A stretch of 64,000 nucleotides of DNA from Pectinophora gossypiella. Lineage: Eukaryota > Arthropoda > Insecta > Lepidoptera > Gelechiidae. Position numbers and translations under genes: made by a program. How positions within the stretch are numbered: position 1 is the stretch's first letter; each line of letters starts with the position of its first letter. Positions 26,783 through 36,905 of this stretch are shown piece after piece. Location of the stretch: the NCBI RefSeq assembly GCF_024362695.1, contig NC_065426.1, positions 10,446,236 through 10,510,235 on the forward strand, in the 5' to 3' direction. The notes below the pieces were generated by a model. It was given only the letters and a program-made list of their open reading frames with translations. It was not told the origin of the DNA and did no database searches.

Positions 26783-28801
26783 TCAATACACAGAAGGTTC
26801 AGAATACACTCCAGCAAATAAAATTATTTTAGTCTTTTTTTCCACAATAGTAAATCCAAAGGGTCTGTTAGCGGTAAACTGTATGGGAGCGTACTCTTCG
26901 GCGATATATTTTTTAGAAGCGTCATTTATATAATCTTCGTCCGTAGAAGTGGCATCAGTAGAAATATCCTCTATAGAAGTGACTGTAAAAGTGTCGTCTC
27001 TCTCAGTGGCTTCTGTGTAAGTGACATCTGTAGAAGTCGCGTCTGTAGAAGTGGCAACAGTAGAAATGGCATCTGTAGAAGTGGCAACAGTAGAAATGGC
27101 ATCTGTAGAAGTGGCATCTGTAGAAGTGGCATCTGTAGAAGTCGCGTCTGTAGAAGTGGTAACAGTAGAAGTGGCAACAGTAGAAGTGACATCTGTAGAA
27201 GTGGCGTCTCTAGAAGTGGCGTCTGTAGAAGGGGCAACAGTAGAAGTGGCAACAGTAGAAGTGGCATCTGTAGAAGTGGCGTCTCTAGAAGTGGCGTCTG
27301 TAGAAGGGGCAACAGTAGAAGTGGCAACAGTAGAAGTGGCATCTGTAGAAGTAGCATCTGTAGAAGGGGCAACAGTAGAAGTGGCGTCTGTAGAAGGGGC
27401 AACAGTAGAAGTGGCAACAGTAGAAGTGGCGTCTGCAAAATTATCCTCTAGAGTATTGACAACTGTAGAAGTGACATCTGTAGAAGTGGCATCTATAGAA
27501 GTGGCATCTGTAAAACTGGCGTTTGTAGAAGTGGCATCTATTGAAATGTCATCTGTAGAAGTGACATCTTTAGAAGTGGCATCTATAGAAGTGGTATCTG
27601 TAAAACTGGCGTCTGTAGAAGTAACTAGACGTATATAAGTATCATTTTTAGGAGTGTCATCTTTAGTCGTGCTAGTTTTAGGAATATCATCCTTTAAAGA
27701 CCGTTTCGAACATTGATTAACATCTGTCGAAAATGTTTTAACAGTCTCCGGTCCCGAACTAGCCGATACATCTTTCTCTGTCACTTCTATGGCCACCAAC
27801 TGCATCAGGAGCGAGACGTCTAATGACTCACTTATTCCCCGAAATTGAGCCTTGGTGTCAAAAATGTTCGTGATCCCCATATCGTAAAGAAGTTCTCGAA
27901 TATTCGACATTTCAGTTAGCATTTCAAACTTTGGCAAAGATACGTTGACCACATTTTCACTATTTTTCAGTTCATATAAAATTCGAGACATTGTCGTTTT
28001 TTGCATCAAATAAAACAAATCAACTATCTCATCGTTTATAGGCAGATATATAAGCAAAGACATCCTCTCGTCTATACTAGATAGCTCCAGAACGTTTGCG
28101 TTTATTAACGGCATTTCAGCATAGTTAAAGTATCCTATTTGGTTCATCATATTCACTTTTCCTATAGCCATTCCAGTGTAGGAGAAAAAATCTGTTAGCT
28201 TTGTTTCCTTATTATTAAATAGATACCTCCAAGTCCCTTTAAGATAAGCTGCGTCGGTCATATGCAGATAGCTGTCAGAAAAATCTGTAAATGAGTGCAT
28301 CACCTCGACATTTTCTTGTAATGTTTCCTCATTCAATGCTGTGGTGAAGTCTTCAGGATTATCAGTAGTTACAGTTATTGCTTTACTTTCAATCAATGCT
28401 TCCACTTCGCTTTTAAACTTTTTATTCACTCTGTAAGATTTATCTACGAATCTTACAATACTTCTATCAGAATCAAGAGGGAAATTATCATCACAACTGT
28501 TTATAATCTCTCTTAATATACTTCTGTAACATGTTTTATTATTCTCCGCAATTAACCCAGTGACTTGCCAAATGTCTTCAGGAATTTTCATCTTGATTTC
28601 AGGTAGGGAAATGAGCTGTAGCCATGTAGACATGGGTGAATAGACGAAATGTCCAGCATTTTCAAAATATACTCGGTCTAAGAGTTGCGTTGAGAAGTCG
28701 TATAGTAGCTTCCTTATCGCCAATAAGATTTCTTCTTCCGAAAATTCTTCTGTCAACACACAAGTGGTCACTATACACAGCACACATATCAGTTTTAACA
28801 T
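26783..28801 (-). CDS. Intronless serpin with a ~270-residue repeat expansion in the reactive loop, 672 aa
   Basis: ATG at 28801; signal peptide MLKLICVLCIVTTCVLT. Residues 18-335 are a serpin core very like the 400-aa neighbour (YFENAGHFVYSPMSTWLQLI is identical). The hinge VAIEVTEKDVSASSGPETV begins at 336. Where the neighbour has about 16 more loop residues, this protein has about 290: a linker with NQCSKRSLKDD, then from about 394 to 620 tandem 5-residue units such as TSTDA and TSTVA, then YINDASKKYIAEEYAPIQ. The core resumes at 642 with FTANRPFGFTIVEKKTKIIL and ends GVYSEPSVY, as in the neighbour. Thus strands after the loop are intact and the repeat lies exactly in the reactive-centre loop. 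The Thr/Ser density suggests O-glycosylation; that is inference. No intron, stop or frameshift was seen in the repeat. Confidence 0.92.
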   Translation of the reverse strand: MLKLICVLCIVTTCVLTEEFSEEEILLAIRKLLYDFSTQLLDRVYFENAGHFVYSPMSTWLQLISLPEIKMKIPEDIWQVTGLIAENNKTCYRSILREIINSCDDNFPLDSDRSIVRFVDKSYRVNKKFKSEVEALIESKAITVTTDNPEDFTTALNEETLQENVEVMHSFTDFSDSYLHMTDAAYLKGTWRYLFNNKETKLTDFFSYTGMAIGKVNMMNQIGYFNYAEMPLINANVLELSSIDERMSLLIYLPINDEIVDLFYLMQKTTMSRILYELKNSENVVNVSLPKFEMLTEMSNIRELLYDMGITNIFDTKAQFRGISESLDVSLLMQLVAIEVTEKDVSASSGPETVKTFSTDVNQCSKRSLKDDIPKTSTTKDDTPKNDTYIRLVTSTDASFTDTTSIDATSKDVTSTDDISIDATSTNASFTDATSIDATSTDVTSTVVNTLEDNFADATSTVATSTVAPSTDATSTVAPSTDATSTDATSTVATSTVAPSTDATSRDATSTDATSTVATSTVAPSTDATSRDATSTDVTSTVATSTVTTSTDATSTDATSTDATSTDAISTVATSTDAISTVATSTDATSTDVTYTEATERDDTFTVTSIEDISTDATSTDEDYINDASKKYIAEEYAPIQFTANRPFGFTIVEKKTKIILFAGVYSEPSVY
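26940..27625 (-). repeat. 15-bp coding minisatellite in the serpin reactive loop
   Basis: About 45 copies of a 15-bp unit (plus strand GTAGAAGTGGCATCT or GTAGAAGTGGCAACA). A 75-bp higher-order unit of five monomers, including TCTCTAGAAGTGGCG and GTAGAAGGGGCAACA, appears twice in a row around 27200-27350. Outer units are more diverged than inner ones, as expected of an array growing from within. The unit length keeps the reading frame. Confidence 0.9.
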
Positions 28802-28869
28802 TATTATCTTCTGCTTTTATTTATAAATCACTAATATTTATATTATTTTTTTCTACACGAACTCTATTG

Positions 28870-28922
28870 AGAGCTGAGTTTAAAAAAACTGTCACAATGT
28901 TATAACAAGTAAAAAGGAAGGA
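28870..28922 (-). promoter_or_regulatory. Candidate core promoter of the 672-aa serpin
   Basis: In minus orientation: CCTTCCTTTT, then TATAACA, TTGTGACAG and the initiator-like CTCAG with its A at 28875, about 29 nt after the TATA start. The same blocks in the same order precede the 400-aa serpin, so the promoter was duplicated with the gene. Confidence 0.45.
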
Positions 28923-29029
28923 AAACACACTGCATGTAGTGTAACAGTAATATTATTTATAGTTTATCCTTCCCTAAAGCTTTCATTTCAAGCAAATAAT
29001 ACTACTCTTGCTGCTACATACAAGTTCAT

Positions 29030-29260
29030 GCCTATTTCCCCTTGGGGTAGGCAGAAACCACAGAATTCAACATGCTACGATCCTGACACACCACTTCCGT
29101 TTCTTTCACTCTCATGAAATACATAAAAACATAGAATAAGGCATCAAATTTGTCGTCAGCGTAAGTCTTCTGGTTATTATTGTTGTGTATGGCAGACAAA
29201 AATGGAATATCCTGCGTGGATCATATATCCAACTTAAGCTCCCCTAACCAAGTCTCTGCC
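29030..29260 (+). repeat. Repeat I-like fragment
   Basis: Starts GCCTATTTCCCCTTGGGGTA with GGCAGAAACCACAGAATTC, a block related to 56735-56990. The rest is unassigned. Confidence 0.4.
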
Positions 29261-29411
29261 GCATCCGTCACACAATGCAATGTCTTCTGGTGATAGACCG
29301 TTATTTGCCAATTTACTTAGTAAGGAATGCTTAGATGGTTCGGACATGTCGAGAGCATGCATAAATGTAGACTTCCGAAAAAAAATATGATGCGGGTGTA
29401 AGTGGTAGAGC

Positions 29412-29592
29412 AACGGCCTCCGTGGTTCAATGGTTGAACGTTGTGCTTACGATCCGGAGGTAATCCGGAGGTTTGTAATGTCCTAACCAAACTCGGGATC
29501 ACAAAGTGATTTTTGTGATTCGTCCCCACCGCGATTCGAACCCGGGATCTCCGGATCGTGAGCACGCCCAACCACTGGACCACGGAGGCCGT
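29412..29592. mobile_element. Head-to-head SINE-A foldback
   Basis: A plus-strand SINE-A head (ACGGCCTCCGTGGTTCAATG to GATCCGGAGG) is followed after ~10 bp by a minus-strand head-side segment ending CACTGGACCACGGAGGCCGT. The heads pair over about 50 bp and enclose a short loop containing ATCACAAAGTGATTTTTGTG. It lies 200 bp upstream of the three-exon serpin's start. Confidence 0.75.
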
Positions 29593-29796
29593 TTCCATTA
29601 TTACAATGACTTTAAGCCCGCACTCAGGCAATTAATCATAAAAATTCAAAGAATTCGTATCCAGTCGTGCTAAATTACTGGGAACTTGATACTTACACTA
29701 TCTTCTACAGGTCAAGAAGCGATAACTTCGCGTCAAATTTAACTTAGATTTTGACCACAATCTGTAGTTGCTAGCTTGAAAGCAAACACTGCAGTC

Positions 29797-32700
29797 ATGG
29801 CGACGAAGTTATTCCTAATTTTACCATTTATAACTTTATTAATACCGTCAGGTTTCGCCCAGTGTAATAAAGAGAAGGCGTTACCGTATTTCCGTCGGTC
29901 TGTCTACGAGTTTTCGTTGAATTTGATCAGTAGGATAGCGCAGGAGAATGAGAATCATTTTGTCGCGTCTGGCTTGTCTCCTTGGACGCTACTCTCGGCT
30001 GTATCGCTGGGCGCCGCTGACGACACCTTGGATGAAATTAGGCAGGTAAGATAAAATTTAAAAATAAAGTAATTTAAAAAAAATAAGAGGCTATTGAAAT
30101 CAGAAAACATAAAAAATTCAATAGGGAAGACGGGGTCAAGTTATAGAGCATGTGGAATCCAGTAGTAGGTGTTGTAAAAAGCTTGAAACGGCCATTAGGC
30201 CGTTGGCGTTTTAGGCCACATTAGTGGTAACAAAACGTGAGGACACAGTGAGTGCGGTTTGTCGTAGTGAGTTTGGTGCGAGTTCAGATGGTTCCGAACA
30301 TTCCGATATCAAAAACATAAACAAGCGGCAAAGAAAGAGGGTAGACAGATACATCTGCCCGTAGAAAATATTATGGATCTACCTACTCCACTCCAATCTC
30401 ATCAGTCATCCCGTGATCATAAATAATCATCGCACTTGCAACAGTGTTGAAATATCGGGAGTCTCATATCCCCATTTTAAACGCGGTAAGAACCCGTTAT
30501 TATGTGTTTTGATTAGGTAAGATAAAAGATGGTGGTCCTGTGACTATTTATTTATTTACATATCACGTCATGAACTCACGACTAATTATGTGCCGTTCCT
30601 GAGAATATTCCCAAATACGGAATATTCCCGTTAACATGGTATGCTGTTACCGTTGGTCCCGGTTACTACTTACTGATGTAAGTAGTCGTTACATGAGCCA
30701 TATCAGGGGCCTTTGGCGGCTCAATAGTAACCCTGACACCAGGGTTGATGAGGTTGGTACTCCAATTCAATTCAAATCAAAAATATCTTTATTCAGTAGG
30801 TAACATAGTTACACTTTGAATCGTCAATTTTTACATAACGAACGTCTCATCCGCCTAAAACTACTGCAGCTTCTCACAACCTGTATAGCCGGGGAAAAGA
30901 AGCTGCAAGAAAAACCTCGGCACAGGGCTCCACAGGACTCCACCTCACACGATAGAAGATGCGGTCATTGATTGACATACCAAATAGGATGGTCAGTGCC
31001 ACAAGTAGGTAATAGACAACTGGCAGACAATTTTAAAACGCACTGATTATTAGGTCACTTACGATAAATAATTTGATTACCTACTTAAAATATCCACCAA
31101 GGTATTTATATTCCTAATCTCTTGTTTACATAAAACAATGAATCGTGAACTCAACCTTGATCTGCGACTGATACACTATACTTAGATAAGTATAATAAGG
31201 TAGTTTACAACCTGTCAAAACAGGTACTTTTTCCTAAACGTCAAAACACGAAATTACTACCTGTTAACACAAGAGAAGAAAATACCTGTAAGAAAGAAAA
31301 CCTGAAAAGACCGTACCGCGCCTGCGCACTACAACCCGCGCCCGCGCGCCTCTCCCCGCTAGTTCCCTACATGGCCAGATGCCATCCAGTGTCCGTTTAA
31401 ACCAAGTTGAAACCAAATTTTGTATTACGAAGAATTGATTATAATCGTGTTGAAGACTTATTTTGGAGTTATTATTAATTTCACCAAGCAAACAACCCAG
31501 CAAGTAGGAAGGTACTTAACACTACCTATTGAATTTGTACGAATAGCACACTGTGACGTCATAGAAAAACGTGATAAAATGTCGGACATGTTTTTCTTGA
31601 TTAAAATTCCTGAATAAAAGAAAATGTTTTTCGTTAGTTTTAGATCTGTTTTTATTTAGTAATCAGAATTTTATAATTTATCTCAAACATAGTACACGAG
31701 CCAATTACTACCAAAAGACATTTATAAGTACAGGGTGTTAGTAAAATGCAGATTAGAATCCTAACACAGGCCTAAATCAATGATTTTCAGACATTACCTA
31801 ATTCTCAACCCCCTCCCCTCTGTTATGTATGTTTATTTAAAAAAAAAACTTTAAAAAAAGTATATTTATTATAAGTTTTGCACTGTAAGTAATTAAAATA
31901 TAATAGTTAAATACATAAGTACACTAAAATACGTCAAAACACACAAACCAGTGTTGGATTTTATTAGGATTCCAGAAGTAATATTTTTTTATAATCTGTG
32001 TTCCAGGTCCTAAGACTGCATCGCCACAAATGCTTCAACTCGAAGTTCTTCGAGTTGGCTCAGGATCTGACAGCCGGTGACGAGGACACCGTCCTGGAAC
32101 GAAGCTCAACCTGTTTCGTGGACAACCGGTTGCCTCTGAACCAGGTGTTCAGAGATAGAATCAAGAAGACCAAAATCACGGGTACGTTCTTGAGTTCGAG
32201 TTCATGTTTGGATCATAGATAATCAATGTGACATGGTTTCCAGGATTTGTGCCGGTTAATGGCAACAGGGTCGCCCTCTATTACATGAGACTTTAAACAT
32301 AACTGCTGAGGAGTGGATGTATATACTATACACTTCTGCCTATCATTTTGGGGATACAGACGCGATGATAAGTAAAAGCTCAATATAATGGTAAAGGATC
32401 CAGAGGTTCTGGATTCGAATATCGGTGGGACATTGTACAAACATTTTATTAAAAGACTTTTAAACTATGCTGTACTATATGCTTAGGGCATTGCATGCTG
32501 ATCACCCGATTGTCCTAAAGGTGATCCATGTTTCGGAAGGCACGTTAAGCCGTTGCTCCCGGTTACTACTGAGGTGAAAGTAGGTACGTTTACGCAGAGG
32601 CATTTGGTGGCTCAATAGTAACCCTGACACCCGGGTTGAAGAACCTCGCAACCCACACGATAGAAGGGATACAGAGCAACAAACCACGCTGGGCCACAAC

Positions 32701-33555
32701 AATAGTTGTAGTTGAAAATGTATTTTCAACTAATCGAATCGTTTTACGATTCTCTTTTCCACAGGTCTGGAGGAGTTACAATTCGACGACTTCACAGTTG
32801 TTGCTAACACAATCAACAACTACGTCAGCGCCGCAACTCACGGTAACATCAACGAAATCGTAGAACCAGCTGAACTGCAAGGGGTTTACATAATCCTCAT
32901 AGATGCCTTATTCTTCAAAGGCGCTTGGAAGCATCAATTCTCACCAGAAGAGACGGAATACAGCGCTTTTTATGACGAAAGGGGCAATCAAATCGGCGAC
33001 GTCCAACTGATGTTTAGAAATCATAAAGTTAATTACACCTACGTCAACCAAATTGGTGCTTCTGCTCTTGAGCTGCCCTATGGGACCAACGATAGGTTCT
33101 CAATGTTGCTCTTACTGCCTCAACAAGGAAACACTGTATCCTCCGTCCTTGACAACATGAAGAGCATAACCCTATCAACCATCTTCAAGTTATTCGAGCA
33201 AACTGGCCTTGAGAACGTCGTCATCCAAATCCCTCGCTTCACAATAACTTCAGAATTAAATAACATGAAGGAATGGCTAACAGATATGGGTTTGAAGACA
33301 ATGTTCGATAGTAACCTGGCAAAGTTCCCTGATATATCGGATTATAGTTTGTATATATCGGAAATTGTGCAGAAGGCTACTGTGACGGTGAATGAGGAAG
33401 GTACGGAAGCCAGTGTGGTTACTGCTGCGGAGTTTGAAGGCAGATCGATGTCTCCTCAATTCACCGCTAACAGGCCGTTCCTGTTCATGATTGTGGATAA
33501 GCAGCTGGAGTTGGCGTTATTTACTGGAGCTTATTCTAAGCCTAGTGCTATATAA
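29797..33555 (+). CDS. Three-exon secreted serpin, 404 aa, consensus inhibitory hinge, predicted P1 Arg
   Basis: Exons 29797-30045, 32007-32181 and 32765-33555, frame-consistent with GT/AG junctions (the second donor is GTACGT). An upstream TTG in frame at 29776 is not a credible start; ATG at 29797 gives the signal peptide MATKLFLILPFITLLIPSGF. The core shows ILIDALFFKGAWKHQF and the C-terminal signature TANRPFLFMIVDKQLELALF. The hinge is VNEEGTEASVV, matching the inhibitory consensus. Counting 17 from the first hinge Glu gives P1 Arg and P1' Ser within EFEGRSMS, which by family knowledge predicts inhibition of a trypsin-like protease, such as those of melanisation or Toll cascades in insects. 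It faces the two intronless serpins. An AATAAA at 33604-33609 is the likely poly(A) signal. Confidence 0.93.
30447..30510 (+). repeat. Repeat Q fragment
   Basis: Inverted copy of 12519-12583, with CGCGGTAAGAACCCGTTATT, inside serpin intron 1. Confidence 0.5.
30649..30966. mobile_element. SINE-A interrupted by a LINE-G 3' end
   Basis: SINE-A runs plus-strand from CCGTTGGTCCCGGTTACTAC to GTTGGTACTCCA (about 30768). LINE-G 3' sequence in minus orientation follows (AAATATCTTTATTCAG to CCTCGGCACAGG, to about 30940). The SINE then resumes with ACTCCACCTCACACGATAGA. ACTCCA on both sides is a possible target duplication. Confidence 0.65.
32391..32670 (+). mobile_element. SINE-A copy, diverged
   Basis: Contains TCGGAAGGCACGTTAAGCCG, ATGCTGATCACCCGATTGTC and tail CCCACACGATAGAAG, in intron 2 of the three-exon serpin. 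Confidence 0.7.
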
Positions 33556-33966
33556 ATACATGACTAAATTAAACCAGTCTTTTTTAATATAAAATAAGAA
33601 GAAAATAAATGTATTGCCAGTAACAGTTTACTTACATTTTTCTTTAAGATTATCTTCTTCTATCGTGTGGGTTGTGAGGTGAATTACCAACCTCATCAAC
33701 CCACACCTACTACCACCACTACCACCACCACTATTGAGCCGCCAAAGGCCCTTGACAGGACTCATATAACGACTACGTACTTACTTAAATCCCGGTTACT
33801 ACTTACTACGTAGTAACCGGGACCAACGGCTTAACGTGCCTTCCGAAGCACGGATCGTCTTACTTTCGGACAATCAGGTGATCAGCCTGTAATGTCCTAA
33901 CCAAACTAGGGACCACAAAGTAATTTTTGTGATATGTCTCCACCGGGAATCGAACCCAGGACCTCC

Positions 33967-36093
33967 TTTTTTTTTTTTTTTTTTTTTTTTTTTTGACGTG
34001 ACTTATTGTAGATTTGCCGCAGATGGCATTAACTACTTGGCCGGACAAATGGGGAGCGCTGAAGGCTCTCACCCGGTACAACGTTTAAGACAACAGGCCT
34101 GAGGGTGCCCAGTTGGGCGCGAACCTCGGCTCAGGGCGTCGTCTGAGAGGAAAAATATTTGAAAGAATTAATCGACCCTAGTGGGTCGATAGCGATAAGC
34201 GCTGAATGAGGGAAATCGTCGACCACGCCGGCGGGGTCGGTATCGGGGACCTGAAGTGTTTGGTGTCGCGAGCTGATTGGCTGCCTCTATGGCTAGAGTG
34301 ATCGGGTCGTCGGGATCGTATATTACGTCCTTCGGACGCCGATACTTTTCAGTACCGTCCCTAAGCGGAATGTACTCGGAAGCCGCAACTACCAGGGGAT
34401 TTGGGTGGTGCGGAGCAGAATCGAAAAAACGTTTGGAAGCTAATTTGAGCCATTGGGCAATGGTTGGCAGACCTAGGTCAATGTGCAGATTTTCATTGCG
34501 AAGGAACCACGGAGCTCCCGTGGCTTTCCGCATGAAACGATTTTGTATTACCTGTAGACGGTGAATTTGAGAGGGACTCGCGTGAGCGAAAACTACCCCT
34601 GCGTAGGTCATGATCGGACGGATGCAAGTCGTGTAGATTTTCACCTTATTCCTAAGGGACAATTTACTTCGCTTGTTAAGGAGACAGTGAAGACGGCCCA
34701 TTACAAACGCGGCGCGATCGCGCACACGTTTGATATGGGCCTTGAAAGTGAGACGTCTATCTAAGACTACGCCGAGATATTTGACTTGCTCCTCCCAAGG
34801 GATCGGCTTGCCAAACATCGTGATGACTTTAAGTTGACGGCGTGACCGTGGCGTGTTATAATAGCCCTTTGAAAAGTACACCGCTGCACTTTTCTCCGGG
34901 TTTACCTCGATTCTCCATTTGCGAAACCACTTGCCCAAGGCATTGGCCGCGCGTTGGAGGATTCCGGTCATCATAACTCGACCACGGCACGAAGAATAGA
35001 TGGCTGTATCATCCGCAAATAAAGCTAATTCGGTATTAGGGGATTTGGGAATGTCACTAGTATATAATGAAAATAGTAAAGGGGAGAGGACGGAGCCTTG
35101 TGGGACTCCGGCATGTATCGGGTGCGGTGACGAGAGCGTCCCCTCCACGCGGTAGCGAAAGGTTCGATTTGAGAGGAAGTCTCGTATGATGTGCACGAGA
35201 CGGTCTGGCACTCCCAGTGAATAAAGCTTGTAGATCAAGCCGTTGTGCCAGACTTTGTCGAACGCTTTCGCCACATCGAAGAAGAGCGCTCCCGTAGCGA
35301 CAGGTTTTTTTAAGTTTAATCTACTAGATATATGTTCAACAATACGGTGCACTTGTTGAACGCAGGAGTGTTTGGTTCTAAAACCAAACTGCTCTGGTGG
35401 AATAAGACTATTGGATTCGGCGTAGTCCCGTAATCTAGCAAATATGAGCCGCTCATAAACCTTCCCCATGGAATTGAGGAGACTTATGGGGCGGTAACTC
35501 GAAGGTTCGTTTTTAGGTTTCCCAGGCTTTGGTATACCAATTACAATTGCTTCTTTCCACTGCTGTGGAAAGACGCAGTTGCTCAAGGCGACGTTGAATA
35601 TTGCCGTTAGTAAGCAGATGAGGGGAGCACCGAAGTTTTTAAGGACACGATTCGTGATACCGTCTGAGCCAGGGGCTTTTCGGGTATGAAATCTTTTGAT
35701 AATACCTAGTACCTCTTCCTCAGTTACCTGTGGAAGAGGAGGATCGGTGGGAGGTACAGAAGCCCTACGCTGAACTTCACAGTTCACCGTCGAGAGGTGC
35801 CTACGATCGATAGGGAGAGTGCTGGGCGAGCATTGGGCTTCGAGACTGTCGGCAAGGCATTCGGCTTTTTCGTCATCGTCGAAAGCGGGGGGTTGGTTAG
35901 GCCTATTGAGAGGGGGAGTAGGAACAACCGTATCCTTTTGAAGAGACCTAGACAGCTGCCAGATGGCCTGGTGGTGGGGCTCAATGCCGCTCAAAAGATT
36001 ATCCCACCGATTCTGTCGCATGTCATTTATACGTTTTCTTACAGTATGCTGCAAGAGACGCAAATGACGGCGACATTCCTCGTTGCGATTGGA
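33967..36093 (-). mobile_element. Jockey-like non-LTR retrotransposon, 5' truncated
   Basis: The long T-run from 33967 is the poly(A) tail. The element ends at the second copy of the CCAGGACCTCC duplication. The endonuclease domain is missing; reverse transcriptase and 3' UTR remain. A shorter copy of the same 3' end is at 2398-2769. Confidence 0.9.
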
Positions 36094-36147
36094 CCAGGAC
36101 CTCCGGATCGTGAGCCCAACGCTCAACCACTGGACCACGGAGGCCAA
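34168..36147 (-). pseudogene. Jockey-like reverse transcriptase frame with a SINE-derived N-terminus
   Basis: A 659-codon open frame. Its first ~18 residues are read from the SINE-A head, not from the LINE. LINE-derived sequence follows, with the finger and palm motifs KAPGSDGITNRVLK, SYRPISLLNSMGKVYERLIF, EQFGFRTKHS, FFDVAKAFDKVWH, AGVPQGSVLSPLLF and the catalytic LFADDTAIY near residue 378, then a thumb and C-terminal tail ending YRPTRVD. The frame is open but the 5' half of the protein, including the endonuclease, is lost, so it cannot retrotranspose on its own. Confidence 0.88.
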
Positions 36148-36339
36148 AAGATTATGAATATTATGAATACGGGCAATAGAAAATGGTTCAGCTTGACATG
36201 CTACGGCACCCTCTAGAAAGCATTCGAAATTATTTGATATAAGTAAATTTAAAACGAATGCAAAATTAACACAACTACTTACCCATTTTTTTTTAGTTAA
36301 ATACCTAAATTCATATGCAAAAATATAATATATAAAATT

Positions 36340-36905
36340 TATATAACGAACGTCTCATCCGCCTAAAACTACTGCAGCTTCTCACAACTTGTATAGCCGG
36401 GGAAAAGAAGTTGCAAGAAAAACCCCGGCACAGGGCCCTAGACGTTATTTTTTTTTAAATACTGTTATATAATTTTGTAATTTGGCTGCCTTATATCAGT
36501 TCCAACAACAGCCTCCGTGGTCTAGTGGTTAGAGCGTTAGGCTCACGATCTGGAGGTCCGGGTTCGATTCCCGATGGGGACATTGTCGAAATCACTTTGT
36601 GAGACTGTCCTTTGTTTGGTAAGGACTTTTCAGGCTTGAATCACCTGATTGTCCGAAAATGTAAGATGATTCCGTGCTTCGGAGGGCACGTTAAGCCGTT
36701 GGTCCCGGCTATTAGCCGTAAAAACACCTCCACCAACCCGCAGTGGAGCAGCGTGGTGGAGTATGCTCCATACCCCCTCCGGTTGATTGAGGGGAGGCCT
36801 GTGCCCAGCAGTGGGACGTATATAGATAGGCAGTTTATATATATCAGTTCCCAGACAACTAATCCGATGCATTCATATCTTTTAGATAATCACTAATCTT
36901 ATAAT
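36340..36905 (-). mobile_element. LINE-G 3' end with a SINE-C inserted
   Basis: The 36340-36503 part has GAACGTCTCATCCGCCTAAA and TATAGCCGGGGAAAAGAAG. The element resumes at 36840 with CAGACAACTAATCCGATGC and AGATAATCACTAATC, as in 41150-41815. The final residues of the reverse transcriptase frame are recognisable. Confidence 0.75.
36504..36839 (+). mobile_element. SINE-C full length with 12-bp target duplication
   Basis: tRNA-like head GCCTCCGTGGTCTAGTGGTT with GGGTTCGATTCCC, body CGTTGGTCCCGGCTATTAGC, tail GCAGTGGGACGTATATAG. TATATCAGTTCC is present at 36492-36503 and 36840-36851, defining the insertion into LINE-G. Confidence 0.9.

Larger units (their letters stand above)
33653..36147 (-). 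mobile_element. SINE-A split by a Jockey-like LINE
   Basis: Reverse SINE-A runs 33653-33966. The remaining tRNA-like head is at 36094-36147 (GATCGTGAGCCCAACGCTC, CCACGGAGGCC). The break carries an 11-bp duplication, CCAGGACCTCC, at 33956-33966 and 36094-36104, with the LINE between. The SINE also has an ACC/CCA microsatellite and a small palindrome (ACTTACTACGTAGTA). Confidence 0.85.

Noticed and set aside
27021..27638. A 205-codon plus-strand frame of Val/Glu/Ala/Ser repeats
   Set aside because: It is the antisense of the serpin loop repeat; a 15-bp unit keeps several frames open.
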